Shown here in pieces: positions 17,994-26,243 of a stretch of 64,000 nt of DNA. The notes beneath the pieces are model-generated. The model ran no database searches and was not told the origin of the DNA. It was given only the letters and a program-made list of their open reading frames with translations. The first letter of the stretch is position 1; every line of letters begins with the position of its first letter. Origin of the DNA: Chamaecrista fasciculata (lineage: Eukaryota > Streptophyta > Magnoliopsida > Fabales > Fabaceae); assembly GCA_003254925.1 (NCBI GenBank), contig QANZ01002928.1:1-64000 (forward strand), in the 5' to 3' direction. The translations under genes were made by a program, and so were the position numbers.

Positions 17994-18527
17994 ATGAAAT
18001 TCATATCAGGCGCAATCGCTGTGGCGATCGCGTTGAGTTTTGCCACGTCCGTGTCTGCGACCGTTCCTTCGATTGACGTCGGATTTTCTCCTGAAGGTAG
18101 CGCGCAGCAACTGGTCCTCCGCACGCTGGATAATGCGCACGAGAGTATACGGCTGATGGGCTACAGCTTTACCTCACCCGAAATCGTTAAATCGCTGGTC
18201 GCGGCAAAGCGCCGCGGCGTGGACGTCAGGGTCTTGGTGGACGAAAAGGGCAACCGCAGCAAAGCCAGCCAGGCGGCGATGAACGTCGTGGTGAATGCCG
18301 GTATTCCTCTGCGCACCAACGACCAGTACAAAATCATGCACGACAAAGTGATCATCACGGACGGACAGAACGTGGAGCTGGGCTCATTCAATTACTCCCG
18401 CAGCGCGGCGGAATCAAACTCCGAAAACGCGGTGGTTGTGCGCGGCGTGCCGTCGCTGGCGCAGACCTATCTGGCGCACTGGCAGTCGCGCTGGGACGGC
18501 GGCACCGACTGGCACTCCACTTACTGA
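17994..18527 (+). CDS. nuc: Nuc, phospholipase-D-family endonuclease
   Basis: A 177-residue exported protein. It has a signal peptide (cleavage after about residue 24, VSA-TVP) and one HKD motif, His116-x-Lys118-x4-Asp123 in MHDKVIITD followed by GSFNYSRSA, the catalytic site of Nuc-type nucleases that work as dimers. IncN and IncI/L/M plasmids carry this EDTA-resistant nuclease near the transfer or replication genes. Start ATG 17994 has aagga 7 bp upstream. Its biological role in plasmids is not settled. Confidence 0.9.
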   Translation: MKFISGAIAVAIALSFATSVSATVPSIDVGFSPEGSAQQLVLRTLDNAHESIRLMGYSFTSPEIVKSLVAAKRRGVDVRVLVDEKGNRSKASQAAMNVVVNAGIPLRTNDQYKIMHDKVIITDGQNVELGSFNYSRSAAESNSENAVVVRGVPSLAQTYLAHWQSRWDGGTDWHSTY

Positions 18528-18668
18528 TATCTGAAACCCGACTTTCTGTCCCCCTCACCTGAGATGCGCGCCAACGCATCTCACACCGCTGAATAAAGTT
18601 AAGTCGCTGATTTAAGAGATCTGTAGTATTCTCAGCCAAATTCTGTCCGAATTTGCGAGGGTGAAGAG

Positions 18669-18929
18669 ATGTCGCAATCAGCTAGTTCAGAAGCTTCCTC
18701 ATCCAAAAGTAAGCGTGCATACCGAAAAGGTAATCCTACACCGCCTCGTGAACGGCAAAAAGCCTCGCTTGAGCGACGTAGCGATACGCATAAAGCTTTG
18801 CATGCTGTCATTTTAAACTCTCAGAAAGAAAAGCTTGAGACTCTGGCTGCTGAAGAGGGTGTAACTCAGGCTCAGATGCTAGAAATCATCATTGAAAATG
18901 AGTACAAACGCAGGAAATCAGGAACGTAA
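18669..18929 (+). CDS. copB: CopB (RepA2), repressor of repA transcription
   Basis: An 86-residue basic protein with the CopB pattern: Ser-rich start, [23 protein letters not shown], and a C-terminal helix-rich part [28 protein letters not shown]. In IncFII plasmids CopB represses the repA promoter between copB and the CopA region, giving the first of two copy-number controls. Position just upstream of the antisense hairpin and repA matches RepFIIA replicons. Confidence 0.88.
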   Translation: MSQSASSEASSSKSKRAYRKGNPTPPRERQKASLERRSDTHKALHAVILNSQKEKLETLAAEEGVTQAQMLEIIIENEYKRRKSGT

Positions 18930-19021
18930 ATATTTACATTCTTGATCCTTTAGCTTGCGGGTGATAGATTGCTGAACGTTCAAAGATTTATAGGTTAGCC
19001 ACGCCGAAAGGTGGCTGGAAA

Positions 19022-19112
19022 CTGGCTCTGACAAATTGCTCTGAGCCAGAAAAAACAAAACCCCGATAATCTTCCTAGGTTTGGCGACTCAGGAGAAGAC
19101 TAACGGGGCCCT
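19022..19112 (-). ncRNA. copA: CopA-type antisense RNA controlling repA
   Basis: Two hairpins lie in the repA leader. The larger (19061-19108) has the arms CCCCG and CGGGG and a loop with tttggcga, the YUNR-type sequence of IncFII CopA/CopT. The second (19022-19049) has ctggctc pairing with gagccag and, read on the minus strand, is followed by a short run of T, so it can terminate the antisense RNA. CopA binds the leader mRNA and blocks translation of tap and thus repA. Exact ends are not visible; about 91 nt is expected. Confidence 0.85.
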
Positions 19113-19120
19113 AAAAAACT

Positions 19121-19143
19121 GCATAGAAGCTGTTGCTCTATGC
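19121..19143 (+). promoter_or_regulatory. Leader stem-loop before tap
   Basis: gcataga (19121-19127) pairs perfectly with tctatgc (19137-19143). It lies between the CopA target and the tap start, in the position of the stem in RepFIIA leaders that hides the repA ribosome site unless tap is translated. Confidence 0.65.
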
Positions 19144-19158
19144 GGGGAGTATAGTTTC

Positions 19159-19230
19159 ATGCCCGAAAAACTGCAATACCTTCGGTGCCTGCTCCTTCTG
19201 TGCAACATAAGCGCAGGAAGGTTTGAATAA
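19159..19230 (+). CDS. tap: Tap leader peptide, coupled to repA
   Basis: A 23-residue Leu/Cys-rich leader peptide starting at ATG 19159, with gggga upstream. Its TAA stop (19228-19230) overlaps the TTG start of repA (19223) in a different frame. In RepFIIA plasmids, ribosomes finishing tap restart at repA, and CopA blocks tap translation. The overlap seen here is the hallmark of that coupling. Confidence 0.8.
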   Translation: MPEKLQYLRCLLLLCNISAGRFE

Positions 19231-20089
19231 GCAGGTCACTGATAAATCATCATTTTATCGTCAGGTAAAAAACCCGAATCCGGAATTTATTCCCGAGAAA
19301 GGTAAAAAGACCCTGCCGTTCTGCGACAAAATCCGCGAAAAAGCGTCGGGATTCACTCAGCGAGTCGAATTCCAGACACTTGTGGCCATGGAAATCGCCT
19401 ACGGCGCGCGCAAGCGACGTCCGCCCGAACTCCGTATTCGCGCGCTTGAAGCCGCGCTGCAGGCGCTCTGCCACTATTATAATCCGCTGGCCAACCGTGT
19501 GGGAGCCTCGCTCACGACCATGAGCATCCGCTGCGGGCTGGCCACGGAGAAAAAACGCCTCTCGATCACCCGTTTCACCGGCGCCGTGCAGTTTCTGGCA
19601 CAGCTGAAGCTCCTCACCTACACCACTGAATACGACAAAGACATCGGCTGCAACATCCCCACGGACATTACCTTCATGCCGCTGATGTGGCAGGTGCTGG
19701 ACGTGTCGGAAGAGGCCGTTGCGGCCGCGCGCCGCAGCCGCATTGAATGGGAAAACCGCCAGCGTGAGAAGAAGGGGCTGCCGCGTACCGATGCCGGCGA
19801 GCTCATCAACGCCGCCTGGGCATTCGTGCGTGAGCGCTTCCGCGAGTACCAGAAATCCCGCCGAGAGCACGGTATGAAGCGCCACCGCGCGCGCAAAGAC
19901 GCGCCGCGTACCCGCAAAGACATCGAGTTGCTGGTTCGCACGCAGCTGAACAAAGATATTATCCGGGGGCGTTTCTTTGGCGGTCTGGACGCGGTGAAAG
20001 CCGAAATCGAACGGCGGGTCACGGAACGCATGAAACTGTCCCGAGGCAGATACGCCCGACTAGATGACGATCTGCTGGTCACAACCTGA
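19223..20089 (+). CDS. repA: RepA, RepFIIA-family replication initiator
   Basis: A 288-residue initiator. Family signatures include the region from QTLVAMEIAYGARKRRPPELRIRALEAALQALCHYYNP to RVGASLTTMSIRCGLATE, then the very basic C-terminal half (RRSRIEWENRQREKKG, KRHRARKDAPRTRKDIELL). RepA binds the origin just downstream and recruits DnaA/DnaB; it acts in cis in RepFIIA plasmids. The start codon is TTG inside the tap stop, a coupled start. Length matches IncFII RepA (about 285 residues). Control by CopB and CopA is inferred from the upstream elements. Confidence 0.93.
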   Translation: MNKQVTDKSSFYRQVKNPNPEFIPEKGKKTLPFCDKIREKASGFTQRVEFQTLVAMEIAYGARKRRPPELRIRALEAALQALCHYYNPLANRVGASLTTMSIRCGLATEKKRLSITRFTGAVQFLAQLKLLTYTTEYDKDIGCNIPTDITFMPLMWQVLDVSEEAVAAARRSRIEWENRQREKKGLPRTDAGELINAAWAFVRERFREYQKSRREHGMKRHRARKDAPRTRKDIELLVRTQLNKDIIRGRFFGGLDAVKAEIERRVTERMKLSRGRYARLDDDLLVTT

Positions 20090-20465
20090 AGCGCCCCGAC
20101 ATTCATTGCCTGAACGCACGATGCTCCAGCACTGATTTTTCCCTCTCTGCAACCCGGCATCAGTAGCCGACCCGATTCGTACCACTGCCTGAACATACTA
20201 TCCGGTTACCGCCGGAGGCCCTCGCTCGCCTGAAGGAAACATATTGATGAGTAAAAATGAGACAGAAGTAGTTACATCATACACTAAATGTGGCGTCCTC
20301 CCGCATCAGAATCACTGGAAGATGTCATTCCGCAACCGCATGGATGACTTATCCACCTTAACCGCGAGAGACCTGATTACATAACCCCTGACCGGAGTGT
20401 GTTTTAACTACCGCCCGGCATTTTTCCAAACCGCGCTGTTCCTTTTAAACACCCGACCTTTATTC
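20090..20465 (+). other. CIS/oriR region of the RepFIIA replicon
   Basis: In RepFIIA plasmids a CIS segment of roughly 150-200 bp follows repA and then comes oriR. Here a DnaA-like box TTATCCACC (20349-20357, one mismatch to TTATNCACA) lies about 260 bp after the repA stop, followed by the AT-rich segment with tandem repeats. The exact origin borders are inferred from the family. Confidence 0.7.
20247..20384 (+). CDS. Possible 45-residue ORF across the DnaA box
   Basis: ATG 20247 has a good ribosome site (aagga, 9 bp upstream) and runs 45 codons to TAA at 20382-20384. The predicted peptide is soluble, with charged ends and one Cys; nothing is recognised. The coding sequence spans the DnaA-like box. 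It could be a chance frame inside the origin. Confidence 0.3.
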   Translation: MSKNETEVVTSYTKCGVLPHQNHWKMSFRNRMDDLSTLTARDLIT

Positions 20466-20525
20466 TTTTAAAGAACAGTTATTACTTACCTTTAATTTTA
20501 AAGAACAGTTATTACTTACCTTTAA
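20466..20525. repeat. Two exact 30-bp tandem repeats next to oriR
   Basis: The unit 20466-20495 (begins ttttaaagaacag) is repeated without change at 20496-20525. The tract is AT-rich and lies 110 bp after the DnaA-like box, so it may be part of the melting or initiator region of the origin. It could also be a simple local duplication. Confidence 0.9.
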
Positions 20526-21168
20526 AAATAAAACCTATTCGCCATCCGTCCTGTGGACAGGTGAATAATGTCCGCCCTTGCAGCGGACTCTGTCCGCGCC
20601 GGTTCGGTTCAGCCGCTTCGCGTCAGGGGTAGCTCCCGCCAGAAGCGGCGGGCAGGGGAACGCAATGACATTATAAATTCAGCGCTTTTCGCAGACCGTA
20701 CAGCTATCAGGACCGGAATCCACGCAGCACCGAGCGAAACCCACCTGAAAAGCGCCGCCGCCCCGGCCCAAAGGGCCGGAACAGAGTCGCTTTAAAGATG
20801 GATGTTGTACTTAAAGTCATCAGTGGCGGTAAGACTGAGGCCCGCGGTGCGTATCTTTCGTCTGCGACCATCCGGCTTATGCGCGCCTGAAAGGCCGCTG
20901 CTTAAACGGCGTCTGGCAGGTGGTGGTTGGGCCTGTACGAACGTAACGCTCTGTAACCGGCTCTGCCGGGTTTACGGCGCCCGGTGGCATAAGAACTGTC
21001 CGCAACGATTTCTGGCGCCTCCATGCCGCTGACGCGGCATTCAGGGGCAGGCTGCGCGCTGCTCGCCTGCCTGATAATTTTGGACAATCGTCGCAACGTC
21101 AGGCAGACGCCTTGTTATAAAAATAAACTATTAAATATCATTTAGTTAAATCAATAATGTACACTTTC
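20526..21168. other. Non-coding stretch downstream of oriR, possible RepA4 remnant
   Basis: Open frames here (for example 20568-20795 and 20798-20890) are short. The first, with QPLRVRGSSRQKRRAGERN, has the Arg-rich composition I associate with the ORF downstream of oriR (RepA4) in IncFII plasmids, but I cannot confirm it. I see no relaxase, oriT nick motif or RNA gene. Confidence 0.4.
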
Positions 21169-21196
21169 GCTATTTAATAACTTGCTATTAAATAGC
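21169..21196. promoter_or_regulatory. Perfect 11-bp inverted repeat upstream of hydrolase
   Basis: gctatttaata (21169-21179) and tattaaatagc (21186-21196) form a perfect inverted repeat with a 6-bp spacer, about 100 bp before the hydrolase start. Size and spacing suit a dimeric repressor operator. A further partial copy (aaatagcgcg) is near 21251. The cognate regulator is unknown; the XRE-type gene at 22800 is a candidate. Confidence 0.6.
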
Positions 21197-21296
21197 GCAC
21201 TATGTAAATTCATCTCGAAACATGAGGGTAATCACTGCCCTCAATCATATAAATAGCGCGCGATATAATATCGCAAAATACATTAGGGATAACATC

Positions 21297-22304
21297 ATGA
21301 ATTATAAGTCTGCTTTACTCGCTGCTTCTGTGGCGGCCGTTTCCGTAAACAGCGTTGCAGAACCATCTCAGCCTGAGCGTCATGTTCAGCAGTTCCTCAA
21401 TGTCCTCAACAGCAGCGGCGGCAAGCCAATTGAACAGTTATCTCCTGATGCTGCGCGGCAGGTTCTGATTAATGCACAAAAGGGAGTTAAGCTGCCTTCA
21501 GCTGACGTCAGTGAACGCACTATTGATGTCGGCGGAGAGAGCATAAAACTCAATATTGTTAAACCTCACGGAGCGCATGGCATCCTGCCAGTATTTATGT
21601 TCTTTCATGGCGGTGGCTGGATCCTGGGTGATTTTGGTACCCACGAACGACTTGTACGTGACCTGGTGACTGAATCCGGTGCGGCAGCGGTATTCGTAAA
21701 CTACACTCCATCGCCCGAAGCTCACTTCCCGGTCGCTATTAATCAGGCTTATGCTGCCACCCGCTGGGTGGCCGAGCACGGCAGTGAAATCGGCGTTGAC
21801 GGTAAGCGGCTTGCCCTGGTTGGTAACAGCGTCGGCGGCAATATGGTCGCTGCCGTTGCGCTTCAGGCGAAAATGCAGAAAGCCCCTGCGATTCGTTATG
21901 ATGTGATGTTATGGCCAGTGACGGATGCGCATTTTGATACTGGTTCATATAATCAGTACGAAAACGGCTACTTCCTGTCACGTAACATGATGAAGTGGTT
22001 CTGGGATGCTTATACGACGAAGGAAAGCGACCGTAATAACATACTGGCTTCGCCATTAAGAGCTTCGCGTGAGCAGCTTCAGGGTTTACCGCCGACGCTC
22101 ATTCAGACAGCTGAACTGGACGTGCTGCGCGACGAAGGTGAAGCTTTTGGCCGAAAACTGGATGCCGCAGGCGTGGATGTTACCGTTACCCGGTATAACG
22201 GTCTGATCCATGATTACGGGCTGCTGAATGGCCTCAGTGATGTACCTGCTGTTCGTACCGCAATTCGCCAGGCGGCCGATGAACTGAAAGTTCATCTTCA
22301 GTAA
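21297..22304 (+). CDS. Exported alpha/beta hydrolase, HSL/esterase type
   Basis: A 335-residue enzyme with a signal peptide (cleavage near residue 22, SVAEP). It has the oxyanion motif HGGG at residues 104-107 and the nucleophile elbow GNSVGG with Ser178 (family norm G-D-S-A-G-G). A likely acid/His pair lies in the C-terminal TAELDVLRDEG and GLIHDYG blocks. HSL-family esterases cleave short acyl esters; the substrate here is unknown. ATG 21297 is preferred to an earlier start because aggga is 7 bp upstream and it starts the signal peptide. Confidence 0.85.
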   Translation: MNYKSALLAASVAAVSVNSVAEPSQPERHVQQFLNVLNSSGGKPIEQLSPDAARQVLINAQKGVKLPSADVSERTIDVGGESIKLNIVKPHGAHGILPVFMFFHGGGWILGDFGTHERLVRDLVTESGAAAVFVNYTPSPEAHFPVAINQAYAATRWVAEHGSEIGVDGKRLALVGNSVGGNMVAAVALQAKMQKAPAIRYDVMLWPVTDAHFDTGSYNQYENGYFLSRNMMKWFWDAYTTKESDRNNILASPLRASREQLQGLPPTLIQTAELDVLRDEGEAFGRKLDAAGVDVTVTRYNGLIHDYGLLNGLSDVPAVRTAIRQAADELKVHLQ

Positions 22305-22799
22305 TCGTGAAATGTCCAGGCGGACATGCTGCCTGGGCATTATCTTTTTTCAAAATTCCGGTATAACCTGCCCGTGAAGCCGCATGAGCTTTCCGCAACA
22401 TCGTTATCAGGATAATTGACTGAATTTAAGCCACCTTCACCACGGAAGGACGACCGGTTAAAATTAGTCTTCCAGCCGACGTCTCTGCACCAACAGCTTT
22501 CCAGAACGAGATTAAAACACTCTCGTGAGATATTCCCGTCTGCAGGTATTCACAACAGAATACTGTGGCCGGCAGGCACTTTTATGTCCAGCAACAGAGC
22601 CGTGGCTTCCCTGGAGGCCGGGGCCATTAAGACATTCACCGGCACTTCTGTATTGCCTTTATCCTGAGCAATAACTTAGTGTTGCCCTGAACCGTCTTCC
22701 TTTTGCGCAGACAACATCACCTGCGGGGGAAATCATACAGATGCATATCTCAGGTAGTGAACCTGCCTCAAAACAGGCTCACTCATGGAGCGCGAGCTA
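22305..22799. other. Intergenic region, no convincing gene
   Basis: A 495-bp gap. An open frame at 22416-22667 has no ribosome site and an unlikely composition. One half-operator-like string (gacgaccggtt, near 22448) resembles the NemR sites described below but lacks the second half. Confidence 0.5.
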
Positions 22800-23609
22800 A
22801 TGGTAAAACGAACTACAACAGAGCAGCGGCGTGAGCTGGGGACTTTTCTTATCAGCCGGCGGGCACGGCTTAATCCTGAAGAATTTGGTATGCCAAAGGG
22901 CACCCGCCGGACGCCGGGACTGCGTCGGGAGGAGGTCGCAATGCTGGCCGGGGTGAGCGTCAGCTGGTATACCTGGCTGGAGCAGGGACGGGAAATCAAA
23001 CCTTCTTCAGAGGCGCTGCAGCGCATCGCCAAGGTGCTCAGGCTGAACCGGGTTGAGTCATCCCATCTTTTTGCCCTTTCGCCCCGGGAGGAGCCGGTTC
23101 CCCGCCAGGTCGACACGGGCGTCAGCGAAGGACTCGAGATGCTGGTCCGCGCCATCAATCCCATCCCCGCCTACGTGCGTAACGCCCGGCTGGATATTCT
23201 CGCGTGGAACGACGCCATCGCCGATCTGTTCATCGACTACGGTTCGCTGCAGCCGCACGAAAGAAATACGCTGCGCCTGCTGTTCCTCTACCAGCCTTAC
23301 CGTACGCTGATACTGGACTGGGAGCAGATGGCGCGCGGAATGATTTCCGTATTCCGCGCCTCGCGTGCCCATGCGCAAAATAAAGCGCCCTTTGACGCCC
23401 TGATTGAGGAGCTGAGCGGGCAGTCACCTGAATTCAGTGAGTGGTGGCAGGATACTGACGTGCAGGGCATGAGTGAGGGAAGTAAACGGCTGGCACATCC
23501 CACCTCCGGACACATTGAGTTTACCTATGTGGCGTTAGCGCCAGAGGGCAGGCCCGACCTTTCACTGGTGACCTACATTCCCAGACACGTTGCCGGTGAC
23601 CAGCAGTAA
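22800..23609 (+). CDS. XRE-family regulator with MmyB-type ligand domain
   Basis: A 269-residue transcription factor. An N-terminal helix-turn-helix (about residues 8-75) carries the family string RRTPGLRREEVAMLAGVSVSWYTWLEQGR. A C-terminal MmyB-like domain (about 100-265) contains NPIPAYVRNARLDILAWNDA. MmyB-type domains are thought to bind fatty acids or similar ligands. Start ATG 22800 has ggag 9 bp upstream; ATG 22785 has none. It sits upstream of the aldehyde dehydrogenase, in the same direction, so it probably controls that gene and perhaps the hydrolase. Confidence 0.88.
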   Translation: MVKRTTTEQRRELGTFLISRRARLNPEEFGMPKGTRRTPGLRREEVAMLAGVSVSWYTWLEQGREIKPSSEALQRIAKVLRLNRVESSHLFALSPREEPVPRQVDTGVSEGLEMLVRAINPIPAYVRNARLDILAWNDAIADLFIDYGSLQPHERNTLRLLFLYQPYRTLILDWEQMARGMISVFRASRAHAQNKAPFDALIEELSGQSPEFSEWWQDTDVQGMSEGSKRLAHPTSGHIEFTYVALAPEGRPDLSLVTYIPRHVAGDQQ

Positions 23610-23705
23610 TAGGATAACAAGACGCCTTCCTGATGTTTTTACTCAGGCCTAAGATGGATTTCAGACGGCGCAGACGCGCTGCATCATTCACTCAGGAGGC
23701 TTCAA

Positions 23706-25121
23706 ATGACAATCCAGACTGCTGCTCCCGCAACAACTGACATGACGTATGCAATATCCCGCAACCCGGCAACGGATGAGCTTATTGCCCGCTATGCCTA
23801 CCAGACTGCAGCCGAAGTGGAAGCGCTGCTGGAAAAGAACGCGGCCGCGTTTCGCCTCTGGCGCGCCACGCCTTTAAGCGAACGCGTGGCGGCATACCGT
23901 CGTCTGTCACAGATCCTGCGTGAGCGCACTGATTTGCTGGCAGGGCTGATCACCGCTGAGATGGGCAAAACCTTCTCAGCGGCCCGTGCGGAAGTAGAGA
24001 AATGCGCGGCGACGATAGACTGGATTGCCGGCAACGGCCCGGCGGTGCTGGCAGACGAGCCTGTATCCGTTGATAACGGTGACGAGGTGTATGTCTCTTA
24101 CCTGCCGGTGGGGTCAGTCCTGGCGGTGATGCCGTGGAACTTCCCGCTGTGGCAGGTTATCCGTGCATCCGGCCCCATCATGCTTTCCGGCAACGGCTTT
24201 ATTCTCAAGCACGCACCCAACGTCATGGGTTCCGCCTATGCCCTGCAGGAGGCGTATGAGAGCGCAGGTTTTCCGGCCGGTCTGTTTGCCAACCTGGTCA
24301 CGGATAATGACACGGTGGCCCGCGTGATTGAAGATGACCGCGTTGCTGCCGTCACCCTGACGGGAAGCATGCGGGCGGGTTCTGCCGTGGCGGCTATTGC
24401 GGGCAGGGCGCTGAAAAAGAGTCTGCTTGAGCTGGGCGGTTCGGATGCTTTCATTGTGCTGGCAGATGCGGATATTGATAAGGCCGTGCAGGCCGCTGTT
24501 GAAGCCCGCTTCCAGAACGCAGGCCAGGTCTGTCTGGCGGCGAAACGGTTTATCCTGGAAGCCCCCATCGCGGAAGCGTTTACGCAGAAATTCATCGCCG
24601 CAGTCAGCCAGCTGAAAGTCGGTGATCCCATGGATCCTCAGACCCGCGTTGGCCCGATGGCCCGAAAAGACCTGCGCGATGAGCTGCATCGTCAGGTTGA
24701 GCGTACTCTGGAAGCCGGAGCAACTCTTCTGCTGGGCGGACATAAACTGGAGGGAAGCGGTAACTTCTACGCGCCTACCGTGCTGGGCAACGTAATGCCG
24801 GGTATGGCCGCATTTGACGAGGAAACCTTTGGTCCCGTCGCGGCTGTCACGGTGGCGGACAGCGCTGAACACGCCATCGAACTGGCAAACACCAGCGACT
24901 ATGGTCTGGGCGGTAACCTGTGGACAGGGGACATCGATCGCGCACAGCGGATTGCCCGCCGCCTGGAAACCGGTGGCGTGTTCATCAACGGTTTCTCCGC
25001 GACGAATGCCCGCATCCCGGTTGGCGGGGTGAAAAAGAGCGGTTATGGTCGTGAGCTGTCTCACTTTGGCTTGCGTGAATTCACCAATGCGCAGGCTGTC
25101 TGGGCAAAAACGCTGAAATGA
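23706..25121 (+). CDS. NAD(P)-dependent aldehyde dehydrogenase, Sad-like
   Basis: A 471-residue aldehyde dehydrogenase. The general base is Glu242 in LELGGSDAF and the catalytic cysteine is Cys276 in NAGQVCLAAKRF. The cofactor-site string MPWNFPLWQ is near residue 140, and the oligomerisation end GVKKSGYGRELSHFGLREF closes the protein. The sequence resembles succinate-semialdehyde dehydrogenases of the Sad/YneI type. A strong aggagg lies 7 bp before ATG 23706. Together with the neighbours it points to removal of reactive aldehydes. Confidence 0.9.
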   Translation: MTIQTAAPATTDMTYAISRNPATDELIARYAYQTAAEVEALLEKNAAAFRLWRATPLSERVAAYRRLSQILRERTDLLAGLITAEMGKTFSAARAEVEKCAATIDWIAGNGPAVLADEPVSVDNGDEVYVSYLPVGSVLAVMPWNFPLWQVIRASGPIMLSGNGFILKHAPNVMGSAYALQEAYESAGFPAGLFANLVTDNDTVARVIEDDRVAAVTLTGSMRAGSAVAAIAGRALKKSLLELGGSDAFIVLADADIDKAVQAAVEARFQNAGQVCLAAKRFILEAPIAEAFTQKFIAAVSQLKVGDPMDPQTRVGPMARKDLRDELHRQVERTLEAGATLLLGGHKLEGSGNFYAPTVLGNVMPGMAAFDEETFGPVAAVTVADSAEHAIELANTSDYGLGGNLWTGDIDRAQRIARRLETGGVFINGFSATNARIPVGGVKKSGYGRELSHFGLREFTNAQAVWAKTLK

Positions 25122-25250
25122 AACCGCTCCGGAGCTGTTAAATAGGTGGGCTGATTAGCTAAAGATATTGATTTATATGAATAAATAATTAATTTTTGTG
25201 TTCAGGGGCCGGTCTTAAAAAAGAAATTCAGTCTGCACATGAAAATTCTA

Positions 25251-25268
25251 TAGACGACCGGTCGAATA
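25251..25268. promoter_or_regulatory. NemR-type operator 1
   Basis: tagacgaccggtcgaata, centred on the perfect palindrome cgaccggtcg (25255-25264). It is one of five related sites near genes of the electrophile cluster and lies about 215 bp before pfpI. Confidence 0.75.
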
Positions 25269-25427
25269 GTTGATAATTTAGTTTCACGGCAGGTGTCTGG
25301 CTAAGCCAACTGGGCTAACCTTCAGGACAGTTTCTCAGTAACAGGGCTTAAAGAAAGCGCAGCATCTGTTTCAGAATCAGCAGCAAATGAAATCACCAGA
25401 CGACTGGCCATCTTTACGCAAAGATTA

Positions 25428-25442
25428 TAGACGACCGGTCTA
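25428..25442. promoter_or_regulatory. NemR-type operator 2
   Basis: tagacgaccggtcta, immediately followed by a taatat -10-like sequence, 37 bp before pfpI. The outer tag/cta and the core gaccggtc form an imperfect palindrome like the E. coli NemR box. Confidence 0.82.
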
Positions 25443-25478
25443 ATATAAAATGACTTAACGACATACCGGAGAATGACA

Positions 25479-26159
25479 ATGAAAGTATTAATGGTACTGA
25501 CCTCACACGACACACTGGGTAACACCGGACGTAAAACCGGCTTCTGGCTGGAAGAGCTGGCCGCGCCTTACTACGCCTTCAAAGATGCCGGTGCGGAAAT
25601 CGTGCTGGCCTCACCGAAGGGTGGCAATCCGCCGCTGGATCCGAAAAGCAACGAGCCTGACTTCCAGACCGAACTGACGCACCGCTTCGAAGCCGATGCT
25701 GACGCCATGGCGCAGCTGGCGACGACCGTCCGCCTCGACAGCGTGTCACAGGCTGATTTCGACACCGTGTTTTACCCGGGCGGCCACGGTCCGCTGTGGG
25801 ATCTGGCGGAAGACAAACACTCCATCGCGCTGATTGAATCTTTCTTTGCCGCCGGTAAAAACGTGGCGTTTGTCTGCCACGCACCGGGCGTACTCCGCCA
25901 CGTCAAAACGCCGGAAGGTAAACCGCTGGTCGAAGGACGCAAAGTAACAGGTTTTACCAACAGCGAAGAAGAGGCGGTAGGCCTGACTCAGGTGGTGCCG
26001 TTCCTGGTTGAAGACGAGCTGATTGCGAAGGGGGGTATTTATTCCAAAGGCGCGGACTGGAGCTCTTATGTAGTGACCGATGGTCTGCTGATCACCGGCC
26101 AGAACCCGACCTCATCAGCGGCAACGGCGGCGCAGTTGATTAAACAGCTGACACACTGA
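25479..26159 (+). CDS. DJ-1/PfpI-family protein (glyoxalase III-like)
   Basis: A 226-residue protein of the DJ-1/PfpI superfamily. The nucleophile elbow is FVCHAPG with Cys133-His134, preceded by YPGGHGPLWDL (about residues 97-107), and an acidic residue sits early in the protein. It resembles the class of class-I-amidotransferase-like proteins with glyoxalase III or deglycase-like activity on methylglyoxal. Start ATG 25479 has ggag 7 bp upstream; ATG 25473 is too close. The NemR-type operator just upstream indicates induction by electrophiles. Confidence 0.88.
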   Translation: MKVLMVLTSHDTLGNTGRKTGFWLEELAAPYYAFKDAGAEIVLASPKGGNPPLDPKSNEPDFQTELTHRFEADADAMAQLATTVRLDSVSQADFDTVFYPGGHGPLWDLAEDKHSIALIESFFAAGKNVAFVCHAPGVLRHVKTPEGKPLVEGRKVTGFTNSEEEAVGLTQVVPFLVEDELIAKGGIYSKGADWSSYVVTDGLLITGQNPTSSAATAAQLIKQLTH

Positions 26160-26173
26160 TACGGCTCCGGACA

Positions 26174-26205
26174 GCTGAGGCGGGTTGCCCGGCAATCGCC
26201 TCAGC
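26174..26205. repeat. Long imperfect hairpin after pfpI
   Basis: gctgaggcg (26174-26182) pairs with cgcctcagc (26197-26205), and the inner gttgcc/ggcaat extends the stem. No T run follows, so it may stabilise the mRNA 3' end or be a REP-like element rather than a classic terminator. Confidence 0.6.
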
Positions 26206-26243
26206 CACCGGCACACTAAACCTGTTAAAAAGTGAGAAAAACA

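Larger units (their letters stand above)
25122..25478. promoter_or_regulatory. Regulatory region before pfpI with two NemR-type sites
   Basis: This 357-bp gap contains the two operators listed separately (25251 and 25428), plus a degenerate string cagacgactggcc near 25397. A -10-like taatat directly follows the second operator, so repressor binding would block the pfpI promoter. No gene is evident; a minus-strand frame at 25322-25525 runs into pfpI and has no support. Confidence 0.6.

Noticed and set aside
18930-20560. CRISPR-like reading of the repeats near oriR
   Set aside because: Only two copies, no spacers between them and no cas genes.
20802-21032. Cys/Arg-rich open frame after oriR
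   Set aside because: Composition is that of a shifted frame over GC-rich non-coding DNA; a shorter alternative frame at 20798 overlaps it. Neither is supported.
22446-22462. Sixth NemR operator (gacgaccggtt)
   Set aside because: Only half of the palindrome is present and no promoter is near.
22416-22667. Open frame of 83 codons between hydrolase and XRE regulator
   Set aside because: No ribosome site, unlikely composition and no recognisable fold; probably chance.
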